64,000 nucleotides of DNA. It comes from Pseudoflavonifractor sp. An184. GTDB taxonomy: Bacteria; Bacillota; Clostridia; Oscillospirales; Oscillospiraceae. The stretch is from the NCBI RefSeq assembly GCF_002160305.1, contig NZ_NFKI01000003.1:85109-149108 (forward strand), read 5' to 3'. Each line of letters starts with the position of its first letter. Position 1 is the stretch's first letter. This document shows positions 1 to 8,412 of the stretch, in pieces. The notes under the pieces are model-generated. The model was not told where the DNA came from. It ran no database searches and saw only the letters and a program-made list of their open reading frames with translations. Both the position numbers and the translations under genes were made by a program.

Positions 1-717
1 CCGCTTGAAGTAAAGTTAACAGTACTTCCGACCGATTCTACAAGCCGACAGACTGAAGATAAGTGGGGATGCGAATTGGTCGTAAGATCAGCGACCACAT
101 CTTATTGTGCATTGGGTATGTACGATACGGTTAAAAATGATGCACGGGATGTAAGAGAAATTTTTGAAGATGCTTGTGCTGCGATTCAGATGTGGGACAA
201 TGATTATGAGATGACTCATAAGATGCCACGCATCAGCCAAAGCATAGATACATTTGAACGTAAATATCTCGATAAGCAGAAACCGTTGTTAATGCAAACA
301 ATTTGGAAAACGCAGGGTAAATCTCCCCTTCTGGCGGAACAAGCTTTTGATATTGTCGTTTGGAGTGATTATGCATTCTCGCGATTGTTCGTTGATGCAT
401 CTTACGAAATAGCGGCAACTATGAGTCGCCCAATGAGAGCCTCAGCCCGCCTTGCACGTTGTTTATGGGAATTGAGTAAGTCCGGTAAAATACGAGTGGT
501 GGATATCTATCGTCAGATGGCGTTTGGGAACCAAACAGACAAGGAATTCGCTATCGGAGGTTCAAAGTGGCGTCAATACGTTACTGCAGAACGTATAACA
601 AGACCATTTCTTCACAAAAGTGTCGTGAATGATATTATCCAACCAGGCTATATTGAGAAATTGAGTCCAGAGCGTAGGTTTGATCAAACATTGTATTTTA
701 CTGCAAGAGAGACATAG
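1..717 (+). CDS. C-terminal part of a HindVP-like type II restriction endonuclease (5' end off window)
   Basis: The reading frame is open from base 1 to the stop at 715-717, so this is the last 238 codons of a gene that begins to the left. The first visible residues, PLEVKLTVLPTDSTSRQTED, resemble the E-x-K block of the HindVP restriction endonuclease family as I remember it (a PD-(D/E)xK nuclease), followed by a GCELVVR segment. If correct, the enzyme cuts unmodified DNA and its methyltransferase partner should lie to the left. Base composition is AT-richer than the core chromosome, which fits acquired DNA. The family assignment rests on that one block, so another PD-(D/E)xK family is possible. 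Confidence 0.5.
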   Translation, partial: PLEVKLTVLPTDSTSRQTEDKWGCELVVRSATTSYCALGMYDTVKNDARDVREIFEDACAAIQMWDNDYEMTHKMPRISQSIDTFERKYLDKQKPLLMQTIWKTQGKSPLLAEQAFDIVVWSDYAFSRLFVDASYEIAATMSRPMRASARLARCLWELSKSGKIRVVDIYRQMAFGNQTDKEFAIGGSKWRQYVTAERITRPFLHKSVVNDIIQPGYIEKLSPERRFDQTLYFTARET

Positions 718-962
718 TCACATATGTAGGTTGTAATTATTTCATATAGGAAAAAATGTGTGTAAAACTGCTTGGTATTGAACTCTCTAATCACTCAAAT
801 GAGGATTCGTGGAGCAAGAATGTATTATTGCCAGTTTTAATAAGTAAGTACTCCGGATGAAATCATTATCATTCAATGATTGAAAAATGATACGCTATAT
901 CAAAGAATACACGGGACGCGCCCTTGGGCGCGTCCCGTTGTTCATTTTCTGCCGATTTGTCC
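718..962. other. AT-rich intergenic stretch
   Basis: No supportable gene. It separates the restriction enzyme from the convergent DUF6076 gene and holds the hairpin at 911-938. Confidence 0.5.
911..938 (-). terminator. Strong GC hairpin after the DUF6076 gene
   Basis: A perfect inverted repeat (911-922 with 927-938) forms a 12-bp stem with a 4-base loop, just beyond the stop of the minus-strand gene. The T-run after it is poor, so it may stabilise the mRNA end as much as terminate. Confidence 0.55.
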
Positions 963-1928
963 TCACGGTTTCCCCAGCCAGTCCTTGAACTCCTCCAGGG
1001 TGATGACCTCCCGGTCGCATTTCTTTTTCATCTCTCTGGCCTGTTCGCTCCAGGCGTAGAACTGCTCGTCGGTAATACGGCCGGCCTTGATCCAGGCAAA
1101 GCGCTTCTTGTACTCCTTGCGGTAGGCCTTGAACACCGGATCGTCGGACTGTTTCTTGGTCCACTGCTGGAAGGCTCCGGCTTCCCGGCAGGTCTGCTGA
1201 CCGGAGGCCACCGGGCGCTCGCAGTACTCCGCACTGACCCGGCCGGTCTGGGGGAACCACCGTCCGCAGTTCTTGCACCGCCGGACGGTAATCCCACGCT
1301 CCACACAGCTGCGCAGGGAGTAATCGATCATGTCAGAAATGTGTAGGGGATACAGGACCGGCGAGCACCGGCCCGGCTCCACCGGCTCAAAGCTGAGGGG
1401 GATGGGCCGGAAGGAGAACAGAGACGGGTCCTTGGGGGCATCGTAGAGATAATGGGCCGACGCCTGCTGCTGGGGATCCCGCCCCGCCTTGTCCACATCC
1501 AAAACGAGATCAAAGAAACGCTGTACCTGCTGCTGATACAGCGGGAGCTGTTCCGGGAGGCCCTGCAGCTCCTCCAGCATCTGCTGATCCTCCCTGCTTC
1601 CCCGGTCCTGGGTGATCCCCATGCGTCCAAACCGTTCAAACCAGCGCACATACAGAAGATGCAGGTAGATGTGCCGGCTCCCAAGGTCACCCAGGTCCAT
1701 CAAGGTACGGACCCCAGCATCTTTATCATCTTTGTCAATCAGAAGGACCCAGTTCTCATGGGCCCGCCGCAGCAGGGGCTCCAGTTCCTTACAGTTCATC
1801 TCCAGAAAAGACAGCAGGCTCTCCAGGAACGGGAGTTCCTTGTAGGTCGAGGGAACCCCCTGGACCCCGTGGCTATCAAATTGGAAAACCTCTTTTTTCT
1901 CAGAGAAGTACATCTTGGCATACCACAT
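963..1928 (-). CDS. DUF6076 family protein (zinc-ribbon-like C-terminus)
   Basis: The 321-aa protein has a C-terminal cysteine cluster CKNCGRWFP...YCERP...C typical of the uncharacterised DUF6076 proteins common in Clostridia mobile islands. The frame runs longer, but the ATG at 1928 is preferred because GGAGG lies 8 bases before it. Function is unknown; the Cys cluster suggests zinc binding. It is monocistronic, faces away from element A, and its GC content is higher than the restriction gene to its left. Confidence 0.6.
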   Translation of the reverse strand: MWYAKMYFSEKKEVFQFDSHGVQGVPSTYKELPFLESLLSFLEMNCKELEPLLRRAHENWVLLIDKDDKDAGVRTLMDLGDLGSRHIYLHLLYVRWFERFGRMGITQDRGSREDQQMLEELQGLPEQLPLYQQQVQRFFDLVLDVDKAGRDPQQQASAHYLYDAPKDPSLFSFRPIPLSFEPVEPGRCSPVLYPLHISDMIDYSLRSCVERGITVRRCKNCGRWFPQTGRVSAEYCERPVASGQQTCREAGAFQQWTKKQSDDPVFKAYRKEYKKRFAWIKAGRITDEQFYAWSEQAREMKKKCDREVITLEEFKDWLGKP

Positions 1929-2436
1929 GTCGGCGCCCTCCAAAATAGACAATCGTAAAAATTTTATAAAATAGTCTTGACAAGGGGGTAGGTTCACATG
2001 CTACAATACTCTCACAGGGAACTGTCAAAATAATCTTACAATAGTCTAACACCCACAAATCCGATTGTCAACGGGAAACTGGTCCCAGACATTCGGAACG
2101 GTACCTTGAAAAATGAATACCCATCACCAGAGACGATACTCCACGGGGAAGTAACGCCAGGACGTTGTCGCAGGGCTCTGACAGCTGAGCGTGCCAAGGG
2201 GAAGAAAACGCCGTGTTGGTCAAATAAGGCCGCAGGGCAGGAACCGGTATGGTGCATGGCCAAAACCAGAAAAGAAAAAGACAGACCCTGTAAAAAAACC
2301 GCTGAACTGCTGCAACAGTTCAGCGGCCTGCCGCGTTTCGGAAAACACAGCCTGATCTGTGTCCCAGTTTAACAGAGAGACCTCCGAAACGCAAGAAATA
2401 TTTTCTCTGAATTTGAAACACCGGAGGTACTAAACA
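1929..2436. other. Intergenic region upstream of element A with inverted repeats
   Basis: I see no gene I would defend; a short 88-codon frame (2106-2372) has no ribosome site. The stretch holds opposed TTGACA-like boxes near 1977 and 2025, an 11-bp hairpin (2299-2309 with 2316-2326), and an inverted pair GCGTTTCGGA / TCCGAAACGC before the first gene of element A. These may be regulatory or replication-associated. Confidence 0.4.
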
Positions 2437-2646
2437 TTGAAACTGTCTGTCTACAAATCCTACGACGACCTGCCCCTGTTCCTCAACGCCAAGATGGTTG
2501 CGCAGGTACTGGGCGTGTCCATCTCCACCGCCTACGAGCTACTCAACGATCCCGGTTTCCCCACGCTGCGGGTGGGGAGCCGTATGGTAGTTCCGAAAGA
2601 GAAGTTCATCCAGTGGGCGGAGGGACAGTCGGGAGGTGCCAAATGA
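2437..2646 (+). CDS. Excisionase-like MerR/HTH_17 DNA-binding protein
   Basis: This 69-aa protein carries a helix-turn-helix (VAQVLGVSISTAYELL) followed by a wing (FPTLRVGSRMVVPKEKFIQW), the layout of HTH_17 / Xis-type proteins that bend DNA for tyrosine recombinases. The start is a TTG at 2437 with GGAGG nine bases upstream. Its stop overlaps the next start (ATGA), so the two are translationally coupled. Relatives occur in this window at 36790 (intact) and 33449 (shortened). It may be a recombination directionality factor or a regulator of the mob operon. Confidence 0.75.
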   Translation: MKLSVYKSYDDLPLFLNAKMVAQVLGVSISTAYELLNDPGFPTLRVGSRMVVPKEKFIQWAEGQSGGAK

Positions 2647-3083
2647 GAAAACAGTACTGGCCCAAGCGGGACCCTATCAAGAACTACTTCCCCCTCCCCA
2701 ACGAGATCTTCTCCCTGGGACTGTCTGCCGGGGCAATTGCAGTCTACGGATTTCTCCTCCACCGGGAAGACCGGAAGACCTACCAGTGCGTGGCCAGCTA
2801 CCGGACCATCGGAGAGGCGGTGGGGATGAGCGTCAACACGGTGCGCAAGTATGTGACCGAGCTGGAGGATCGCGGTCTGATCCGGACGGAGCGCACCACC
2901 GTCACAACCCGGGACGGACGCACCCTCAACGGCTGTCTGCGTTACTACATCCTACCCATCCAGATGTCCATCGAACAGTTCTATGCGCGGCAGCTCCACG
3001 CAGCTGACCTGGCGCTGGAACGGCAGAGAGCGGAGCAGCGCCTGGCGGCGCTGGAGAGAAAGGAGTGTGCCTCCGGATGCTGA
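2643..3083 (+). CDS. Winged-helix (HTH_36 / replication-initiator-like) protein
   Basis: 146 aa. The N-terminal part (WPKRDPIKNYFPLPNEIF) is followed by a winged helix (SYRTIGEAVGMSVNTVRKYV, then LEDRGLIRTE) and a coiled, Arg-rich C-terminus. The same architecture recurs at 33634 with clear similarity. In other mobilizable elements this type of protein sits between xis and mobC; a role in element replication or in repression is likely but not shown. It is coupled to the preceding gene by a 4-base overlap. Confidence 0.7.
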   Translation: MRKQYWPKRDPIKNYFPLPNEIFSLGLSAGAIAVYGFLLHREDRKTYQCVASYRTIGEAVGMSVNTVRKYVTELEDRGLIRTERTTVTTRDGRTLNGCLRYYILPIQMSIEQFYARQLHAADLALERQRAEQRLAALERKECASGC

Positions 3084-3439
3084 TGCAGATGATCGACTGC
3101 ATGATCGAGCAGGACCCGTCTTTGTCAGCACGGCGCACCATAGACATGCGGCGATACATTGTCAACCGGTGGAACCGTACGCACGAGGAACCTATCGACG
3201 AAGATGCGGTAGCTCTGTTCCTCTGCGATGAGAACCGTGGAACCCTGACAGATGAACAAAGGATCTTTGCGAGGGAGTGCCGTGAGGAGATCAAGGCCTG
3301 CTATCGAAATGTGGTGTTCCAGATGTTTCAGTACGGCGAGATGATGCACCGGCATCTGGTGTCCGGACCGGAGGAATACTGCCGAATCTTTCTGCCGCAG
3401 TACACCGTCCCCCTGCAGCAATCGGCTTCCCCCGTGTAG
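3077..3439 (+). CDS. Hypothetical protein of element A
   Basis: 120 aa, acidic and helical, with no motif I recognise. The ATG at 3077 overlaps the end of the previous gene and follows GGAGAAAGGAG. There is no counterpart in the B2 mobilization module, so it is probably element-specific cargo. GTG starts at 3065 or 3067 are alternatives. Confidence 0.55.
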   Translation: MLMQMIDCMIEQDPSLSARRTIDMRRYIVNRWNRTHEEPIDEDAVALFLCDENRGTLTDEQRIFARECREEIKACYRNVVFQMFQYGEMMHRHLVSGPEEYCRIFLPQYTVPLQQSASPV

Positions 3440-3470
3440 CGGCCTGTGAGCCGCTGTGTGCCTCGATTTC

Positions 3471-3497
3471 GGGAGGGGCAGAGTCCCTGCCCCTCCC
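3471..3497 (+). terminator. GC-rich hairpin after the HTH/hypothetical genes
   Basis: Inverted repeat 3471-3481 / 3487-3497 (GGGAGGGGCAG and its complement) lies 30 bases after the stop at 3439. There is no T-run, so termination is likely but not certain. Confidence 0.5.
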
Positions 3498-3645
3498 GGC
3501 GGTCTCGGGGCGGATTTGGCCCGTTGTTCCACCGCTGTGGAGGAGGCCTATCCGGGGAATTTGCCGCCCCATAACTGATTTACGGAGGACGAAAGGAAAA
3601 GCAGGAGAAAGCCTTGGCGCTTTTATGGCGCCTGGGCGGTCACTT

Positions 3646-3664
3646 CCGCCCGCAGTGCGGGCGG
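3646..3664. other. Candidate oriT hairpin of element A
   Basis: A perfect 9-bp palindrome (CCGCCCGCA g TGCGGGCGG) lies in the gene-free region just upstream of the mobC-like gene. The same CCCGCAGTGCGGG core stands at 34216-34234, in the same place relative to mobC and the relaxase in the second element. Relaxase origins usually combine such a hairpin with a nearby nick site. The rest of the gap (3440-3792) shows no gene. Confidence 0.5.
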
Positions 3665-3792
3665 TTTCAGGGGTTGGAGTTGGCGCTGTTCCGACCAACC
3701 CGATTTGAGATTGGCGCTGTTTTTCGCAAAAGCCGCCTGAATCCCCGCTGTGACAGGCTTTCGGGCGGCGCTGATGCAATAAGGAGGGGATT

Positions 3793-4206
3793 TTGAATTT
3801 GAAAAAGGAAAATAAGAAACATTCCGTCTGGCTCAGTGAAGCCACCTGGACCGAGGTGGAATCGCGCTACCGGCGGGATAACTGCTCCACCAGAAACGAA
3901 TTTATCGAAAAGGCCATTCGGTTCTACTCCGGTTACCTGGATACGGAGTCTGCCGATGCTTACCTGCCGCGGGTCCTCGCCGATGTGCTGGAGGGTAAGC
4001 TGGGAGCCCTGGGCAAACGGATGGGACGCCTGCTGTTCAAGCTGTCGGTGGACCAAAACCTCATGGGAAATATCCTGGCCGCCGACATAGAGATCGACCC
4101 GGATCAGCTGCGAAAAGCCCGGGTCCGGTGCGTCAAAGAGGTGAAGGAAACCAACGGTGAAATCAGTTTTGAGGACGCTGTCCGCTATCAACAGGAGGCT
4201 GAGTGA
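3793..4206 (+). CDS. MobC-like relaxosome accessory protein
   Basis: 137 aa. The N-terminus (KKHSVWLSEATWTEVESRYR, then TRNEFIEKAIRFY) has ribbon-helix-helix character as in plasmid mobilization accessory proteins that bind oriT beside the relaxase. The C-terminus is helical and includes VKETNGEISFEDAVRY, matching VRKTNGRISLEQRVRD of the paralog at 34367. A TTG start follows AAGGAGG closely; a second TTG six bases later has better spacing. The stop overlaps the relaxase start (TGATG). Confidence 0.7.
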   Translation: MNLKKENKKHSVWLSEATWTEVESRYRRDNCSTRNEFIEKAIRFYSGYLDTESADAYLPRVLADVLEGKLGALGKRMGRLLFKLSVDQNLMGNILAADIEIDPDQLRKARVRCVKEVKETNGEISFEDAVRYQQEAE

Positions 4207-6011
4207 TGCCGGGACTGATCCAGAAGTCGGGCTACATCAAGCCGGGAAACGGCGGCGGACACTACGCCGAGTACATCGCCACCCGGGAGGGTGTGGAGCT
4301 GATCGAGGCTCCGCGCCCCTTCCATGACGGCGGCGGATACCTGGAATATATGGCGGAGCGTCCCCGCTCCCACGGTTTGTTCTCCGCCGACAGTCCCGCT
4401 GATCTGGAGAAAACCATGGCAGAGATCAACGGGCATACCGGGCCGGTGTGGACCTTCGTCTACTCCTTGAAGCGGGAGGACGCCCACCGGCTGGGCTATG
4501 AGAACAGTGAGAGCTGGCGTAAGTTATTGCTGGCCCACCAGACGGAACTGGCTCAGGCCATGAAAATTTCCCCGAACAATTTCCGATGGCGGGCCGCCTT
4601 CCACGATGAGAAGCACCACCCCCACATCCATATGATGGTCTGGTCAGCGGACCCCAAGCAAGGTTTTCTAACAGAAAAGGGTATCGAGAAGATGCGCTCC
4701 CAGCTGTCCAATGAGATCTTCCGAGACGAACTACTGTCTCTCTACCAGAAGAAAGATCTGTCCTACAGCCAAGTGCGGGACGCGGCAACGGAGGCCATGG
4801 GGCGGCTCATCCGGGAGATGGAGACAGGCCTGTGCCACAGCCCTATCATCATGGAGCAGGTGGAGAAGCTGGCCGAAATGCTGGAGAACCACAAGGGCAA
4901 AAAGGTCTACGGCTACCTGAAAAAACCGGCAAAGGCGCAGGTGGACGCCATCGTGGATGAACTGGCCAAGGTCCCGGAGGTGGCAGAGTGCTACGAACAG
5001 TGGAATCAACTCCGGGACGAGCTGGAGCGTTACTACAAGGACGTGCCCAGAGAGCACCTGCCGCTCTCCCAGCAGAAGGAGTTCAAAGCCATCAAGAACA
5101 TGGTCATCCGGGAGGCGGAACAGCTCCGGCTCGGTACGTTTACCTTCGAGGATTCCCGTGTGAGAGATGAAGTGGATGAGGACCAGGATGCGGTGTACTT
5201 CGCCTGGGACTCCAACTGGCGGATGACCGAGGCCTACCAAAGCGCCAAGGAGGTGCTGGAGGAGTACGAAAACCCGGAGAGTGAAAAAGCGGAACAGGTG
5301 CGGGTGCTGGAACAGCTCTGGCAGAGAGGCTTCCCCCTGGCCGCCTATCAGCTGGGCAAGTGCTGGCGGGACGGACGAGGCGTTCTCCCCGACGACGAGC
5401 AGGCGGAACTGTGGTTCCGGCGGGCGGCGGACGCAGGATATGACTTCGCTCAGTACGCGCTGGGAAAGTTCCTTCAAGGCCAAAATCGAACGAATGAGGC
5501 GGTATCCTGGTATGGAAAAGCGGCGGCCCGGGGGAACTCCTGGGCCGCCTACCGCCTGGGAAAGCTGTATCTGGAGGGGAAAGATGTCCCGAAAGACGTG
5601 CCAAAAGCGGTGGCCTGCCTCACCGAGTCCGCCGAACACGGGAACCAGTATGCCCGGTACACTCTGGGTAAGTTGTACCTCGCCGGGCAGGATGTCCAAC
5701 AGGACCGGGAGCGGGCCTGGACGTATTTCTATGAATCGGCGGAACAGGGAAACGAATACGCCGACTTCTTTCTGGAGCACTTCGATCAGGCGGGCAGGCC
5801 CAATGTGTTCCTGGCGGCCACCCGGCTGCTCCACCATCTGAGTCAGATCTTTCGTGACAACTCGGTGCCGCCCGCCGCTCCGGTGGGACAGCGGGTGGAC
5901 CGAAAGCTGCGGCGGAAAATCCAGAAAAAGAAGATCGCCATGGGCCACAAGCCAGATGACCATGAGGAAACTCTCCGGCAGGACATGGGCGGCATGACTA
6001 TGGGGTGGTAG
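4206..6011 (+). CDS. MobP3-type relaxase with C-terminal Sel1 repeats
   Basis: 601 aa. The relaxase would nick oriT and pilot the strand into a recipient using a conjugation machine supplied in trans. The metal-binding histidine motif is HDEKHHPHIHMMVW (about residues 135-148), with candidate catalytic tyrosines near the N-terminus (GHYAEYIATRE). The second half has Sel1-like repeats (AAYQLGKCWRDG, AQYALGKF, AAYRLGKLYLEG, ARYTLGKLYLAG), ending in a basic tail (VDRKLRRKIQKKKIAMGHKP). No type IV secretion genes are visible, so the element is mobilizable rather than self-transmissible. Closely related to 34774. Confidence 0.85.
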   Translation: MPGLIQKSGYIKPGNGGGHYAEYIATREGVELIEAPRPFHDGGGYLEYMAERPRSHGLFSADSPADLEKTMAEINGHTGPVWTFVYSLKREDAHRLGYENSESWRKLLLAHQTELAQAMKISPNNFRWRAAFHDEKHHPHIHMMVWSADPKQGFLTEKGIEKMRSQLSNEIFRDELLSLYQKKDLSYSQVRDAATEAMGRLIREMETGLCHSPIIMEQVEKLAEMLENHKGKKVYGYLKKPAKAQVDAIVDELAKVPEVAECYEQWNQLRDELERYYKDVPREHLPLSQQKEFKAIKNMVIREAEQLRLGTFTFEDSRVRDEVDEDQDAVYFAWDSNWRMTEAYQSAKEVLEEYENPESEKAEQVRVLEQLWQRGFPLAAYQLGKCWRDGRGVLPDDEQAELWFRRAADAGYDFAQYALGKFLQGQNRTNEAVSWYGKAAARGNSWAAYRLGKLYLEGKDVPKDVPKAVACLTESAEHGNQYARYTLGKLYLAGQDVQQDRERAWTYFYESAEQGNEYADFFLEHFDQAGRPNVFLAATRLLHHLSQIFRDNSVPPAAPVGQRVDRKLRRKIQKKKIAMGHKPDDHEETLRQDMGGMTMGW

Positions 6012-6044
6012 CAATCGCCAACGAAACCGCAGTAAAAAATGCTG

Positions 6045-6073
6045 TTGAATTTTACAGCAGATCGAGGTATACT
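6045..6073 (+). promoter_or_regulatory. Promoter of the toxin-antitoxin pair
   Basis: TTGAAT (6045-6050), a 17-bp spacer and TATACT (6068-6073) lie 25 bases before the antitoxin start. This is a near-consensus vegetative promoter. Confidence 0.75.
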
Positions 6074-6098
6074 AAGGGCAAGAAAGGGGCTGAACACC

Positions 6099-6353
6099 AT
6101 GCCGAACATCAAACCCATCTCCGATCTGCGTAATTACACGGAGGTTCTGCATGACGTGGCTGTAGGCGCTCCGGTTTTTCTGACGAAGAATGGCCGGGGC
6201 CGCTACGCCATCGTGGACATGCAGGACTATGAGCGGACACAGGCCACCCTCCGGCTGATGAACGAGCTGGCCAAGGGCCGCAAGTCCGGGGAGGAAAAGG
6301 GCTGGTTGACGCTGGAGGCCGTAGAAAAACATCTCGGAATCGCAGATGAATAA
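6099..6353 (+). CDS. RelB/Phd-type antitoxin
   Basis: 84 aa, starting at ATG 6099 after AAAGGGG. The N-terminal half (IKPISDLRNYTEVLHDVAVGAPVFLTKNGRGRYAIVDMQDYER) is the Phd/YefM-RelB DNA-binding fold; a charged, flexible C-terminus should wrap the toxin. It overlaps the toxin gene by 8 bases, as expected for a coupled pair that autorepresses its own promoter. It probably stabilises element A. Confidence 0.85.
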   Translation: MPNIKPISDLRNYTEVLHDVAVGAPVFLTKNGRGRYAIVDMQDYERTQATLRLMNELAKGRKSGEEKGWLTLEAVEKHLGIADE

Positions 6354-6681
6354 CCTGCATTTATCCGACGAGGCGCAGGCTGATTTGGCCGGGATCAAGT
6401 CCTATATCGCAAAGAATTTGGAAAATCCCAGCGCAGCGATCTCCACGGTACGGAACATCACAAAGGACATCCGCAGATTGCGGGAGCACAGTCTGATTGG
6501 CGCGTCCCTGTCCTCGATTGCCGATGTCGAGAGTGACTATCGTTTCCTGGTGACCGGCAGTTACCTCACTTTTTACCGAGTTCTTGACAACGATGTCTAT
6601 GTGGATCGTGTGCTCTACGGCCGCCGGGATTATCTTCGCGTCCTCTTTGGAGATGTGCAGGACGACGAAACAAACGAATAG
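6346..6681 (+). CDS. RelE/ParE-family toxin
   Basis: 111 aa. The pattern (LSDEAQADLAGIKSYIAKNLENP ... DYRFLVTGSYLTFYRV...VYVDRVLYGRRDYLRVLFG) is the RelE/ParE toxin fold with its conserved Y-R-V and V-x-R-V-L-x-GRRD strands. RelE members cleave mRNA at the ribosome and ParE members poison gyrase; the sequence alone does not decide between them. It overlaps the antitoxin gene. Confidence 0.85.
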   Translation: MNNLHLSDEAQADLAGIKSYIAKNLENPSAAISTVRNITKDIRRLREHSLIGASLSSIADVESDYRFLVTGSYLTFYRVLDNDVYVDRVLYGRRDYLRVLFGDVQDDETNE

Positions 6682-6721
6682 AGACAATCTTCTCCATAGG
6701 GAGAAACGATTTGTCACCGGA

Positions 6722-6750
6722 ACCGTCTGCAGAGATGCAGGCGGTTTTTT
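6722..6750 (+). terminator. Intrinsic terminator of the toxin-antitoxin operon
   Basis: Hairpin 6722-6731 / 6736-6745 (ACCGTCTGCA with TGCAGGCGGT) followed by six T. Confidence 0.85.
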
Positions 6751-6841
6751 CTATGGCAGGCATATCAAAATCTGGACCGCAATACAAAGATAAAATCCTG
6801 CCCGCAGATGATAACTTTCTGAAAATAGTTGCGGTTGGGGG

Positions 6842-6870
6842 TGGCTATTTGGAGGAAGTTCGGGTATTGT
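6842..6870 (+). promoter_or_regulatory. Conserved integrase-module promoter (element A copy)
   Basis: TGGCTA (6842-6847), 17 bp, TATTGT (6865-6870). The same boxes with the same spacing precede the recombinase genes at 17881 and 37009. Confidence 0.6.
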
Positions 6871-6897
6871 GTGTTGCTGACAAAGGAGGCGGCACAC

Positions 6898-7200
6898 ATG
6901 CGCGACACACTGGAAAATCTGTACTTTGGAAATATCACCCCCAACGATCAAATCGTCAAATCGGGGACTGCCCTGAAAAAAGCCATGGAACAGTCAGCAG
7001 AGTGCGAGGAGAAACTCACCGCCCTGCTGGAGGACAAGGAAAAAACATTGCTGCTCCGGCTCATCAACGCGGAGAATGAGATCGGCAGCACCATGGCCCT
7101 GGAGAACTTCATCCTGGGTTTCCGGCTGGGAGTGCGCATGATCCTGGAGGCCCTGGACGAGGATGACGGCAGTCTGATCGACCCAAATAAGGAGGAATAG
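6898..7200 (+). CDS. DUF6809 family protein
   Basis: 100 aa, starting at ATG 6898 with AAAGGAGG ten bases before it. It begins MRDTLENLYFGNI and ends with an ENFILGFRLGVRMILE helix, the two signatures of this small uncharacterised family. It is the first gene of the integrase operon, 3 bases before the recombinase. Relatives lie at 15855 and 19665 and a decayed one at 12290. A regulatory or accessory role in element mobility is suggested only by context. Confidence 0.75.
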   Translation: MRDTLENLYFGNITPNDQIVKSGTALKKAMEQSAECEEKLTALLEDKEKTLLLRLINAENEIGSTMALENFILGFRLGVRMILEALDEDDGSLIDPNKEE

Positions 7201-7203
7201 CCT

Positions 7204-8412
7204 ATGGCAAAACGCAGGCCGTCCGGCGACGGCATGGTCCGAAAGCGGGAGGACGGCCGCTGGGAGGGCCGCATCGTGGTGGGCCACAAACAAAACGGCG
7301 AGCCCATCTTCCGGTATGTCCTGGCAAAGACCCAGAAGGAACTGCTGGACAAGCTCCACCGGGACCTGGAGGCCTTTCAGGATGTGGAGCTCACCGAGGA
7401 CAGCCGCATGACCCTGGGGGAATGGCTGGACCGGTGGATGGAGGACTACGGCGCGGCCACCCTGCGGCCCAACACCCTGCGGAGTTATGAGCAGTTCATC
7501 CGGTGCTACATCAAGCCCTATCTGGGGGATAAGATCGTCTCCCGGGTGACCCGCATGGACATCCAGAAGCTGTACCGAAAACTGAAACACGAGGGCCGTG
7601 TCCGTGAGCACCCGGAATACGGCCACGAACTGTCGGACACCATGGTGCTCCGCATCCACGCCATGCTCCACCGGTGCCTGAAGGACGCGGAGGCCGCCCA
7701 TGTGGTCGCCCGGAACCCCACCGACGGGGCCGTGGTGCCCAAGGCCAGCTATCGACCCAAGCAGATCCTCACAAAGGAGCAGATGGATACCTTCCTGGCA
7801 GCGGTGGACCGCAACGAGATCTGGCGGGACTTCTTCTACACGGAGCTGACCACCGGTCTCCGCCGGGGCGAGATCTGCGGCCTCATGTGGCAGGACTTCG
7901 ACGAGAAGGCCGGGACGCTGAAGATCCTCCGGTCGGTGAACGTCCCCAAGGCCGGGGAGCTGGAGATCGGCGAGACGAAGACCAGCCAGGGCCGGCGGAC
8001 CATCCGCCTGCCGCCCAGCACCGTCCAGCGGCTGAAGGAGCGGAGGAAGCACGCCGTCAGTCAGTGGATCTTCCCGGAACCGCTGGCTCCGGAGAAACCG
8101 GTGCGGCCCAGTGCCGCCTACTACTGGATGAAGCGGATCTTAAGAGAGGCAGGGCTTCCTGCGATCCGATTTCACGATTTAAGGCATACCTTTGCCACCC
8201 ACGCCCTCACCAGCGGCGTGGACGCCAAGACCCTGTCCGGCATCCTGGGCCACACCAACGCCAGTTTCACCTTGGACACCTACACCCATGTGACGCCGGA
8301 CATGCAGCAGGAGGCCAGCCACATCGTGGGCGGCTTTCTGGAAAATCTCCTGGGGAAAGACCTGAAACCGTGGCAGAAAAACAGACCGGAAGGAGGTAGA
8401 TGCCATGGCTAA
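7204..8412 (+). CDS. Tyrosine recombinase / integrase 1 of element A
   Basis: 402 aa. The N-terminal arm-binding domain (GDGMVRKREDGRWEGRIVVG) is followed by a SAM-like core-binding domain (residues about 60-160) and the catalytic domain with TTGLRRGE (first Arg), FHDLRHTFATH (His-x-x-Arg), LGHTNASFTLDTYTHV (His and the nucleophile Tyr). All catalytic residues are present. It overlaps the next recombinase gene by 8 bases, so both are made together; paired recombinases recur at 17935/18642. Confidence 0.9.
   Translation: MAKRRPSGDGMVRKREDGRWEGRIVVGHKQNGEPIFRYVLAKTQKELLDKLHRDLEAFQDVELTEDSRMTLGEWLDRWMEDYGAATLRPNTLRSYEQFIRCYIKPYLGDKIVSRVTRMDIQKLYRKLKHEGRVREHPEYGHELSDTMVLRIHAMLHRCLKDAEAAHVVARNPTDGAVVPKASYRPKQILTKEQMDTFLAAVDRNEIWRDFFYTELTTGLRRGEICGLMWQDFDEKAGTLKILRSVNVPKAGELEIGETKTSQGRRTIRLPPSTVQRLKERRKHAVSQWIFPEPLAPEKPVRPSAAYYWMKRILREAGLPAIRFHDLRHTFATHALTSGVDAKTLSGILGHTNASFTLDTYTHVTPDMQQEASHIVGGFLENLLGKDLKPWQKNRPEGGRCHG

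Noticed and set aside
2106..2372. 88-codon frame upstream of element A
   Set aside because: No ribosome site, no recognisable motif and unusual composition.
4731..6014. A 427-codon minus-strand frame
   Set aside because: Shadow of the relaxase gene.
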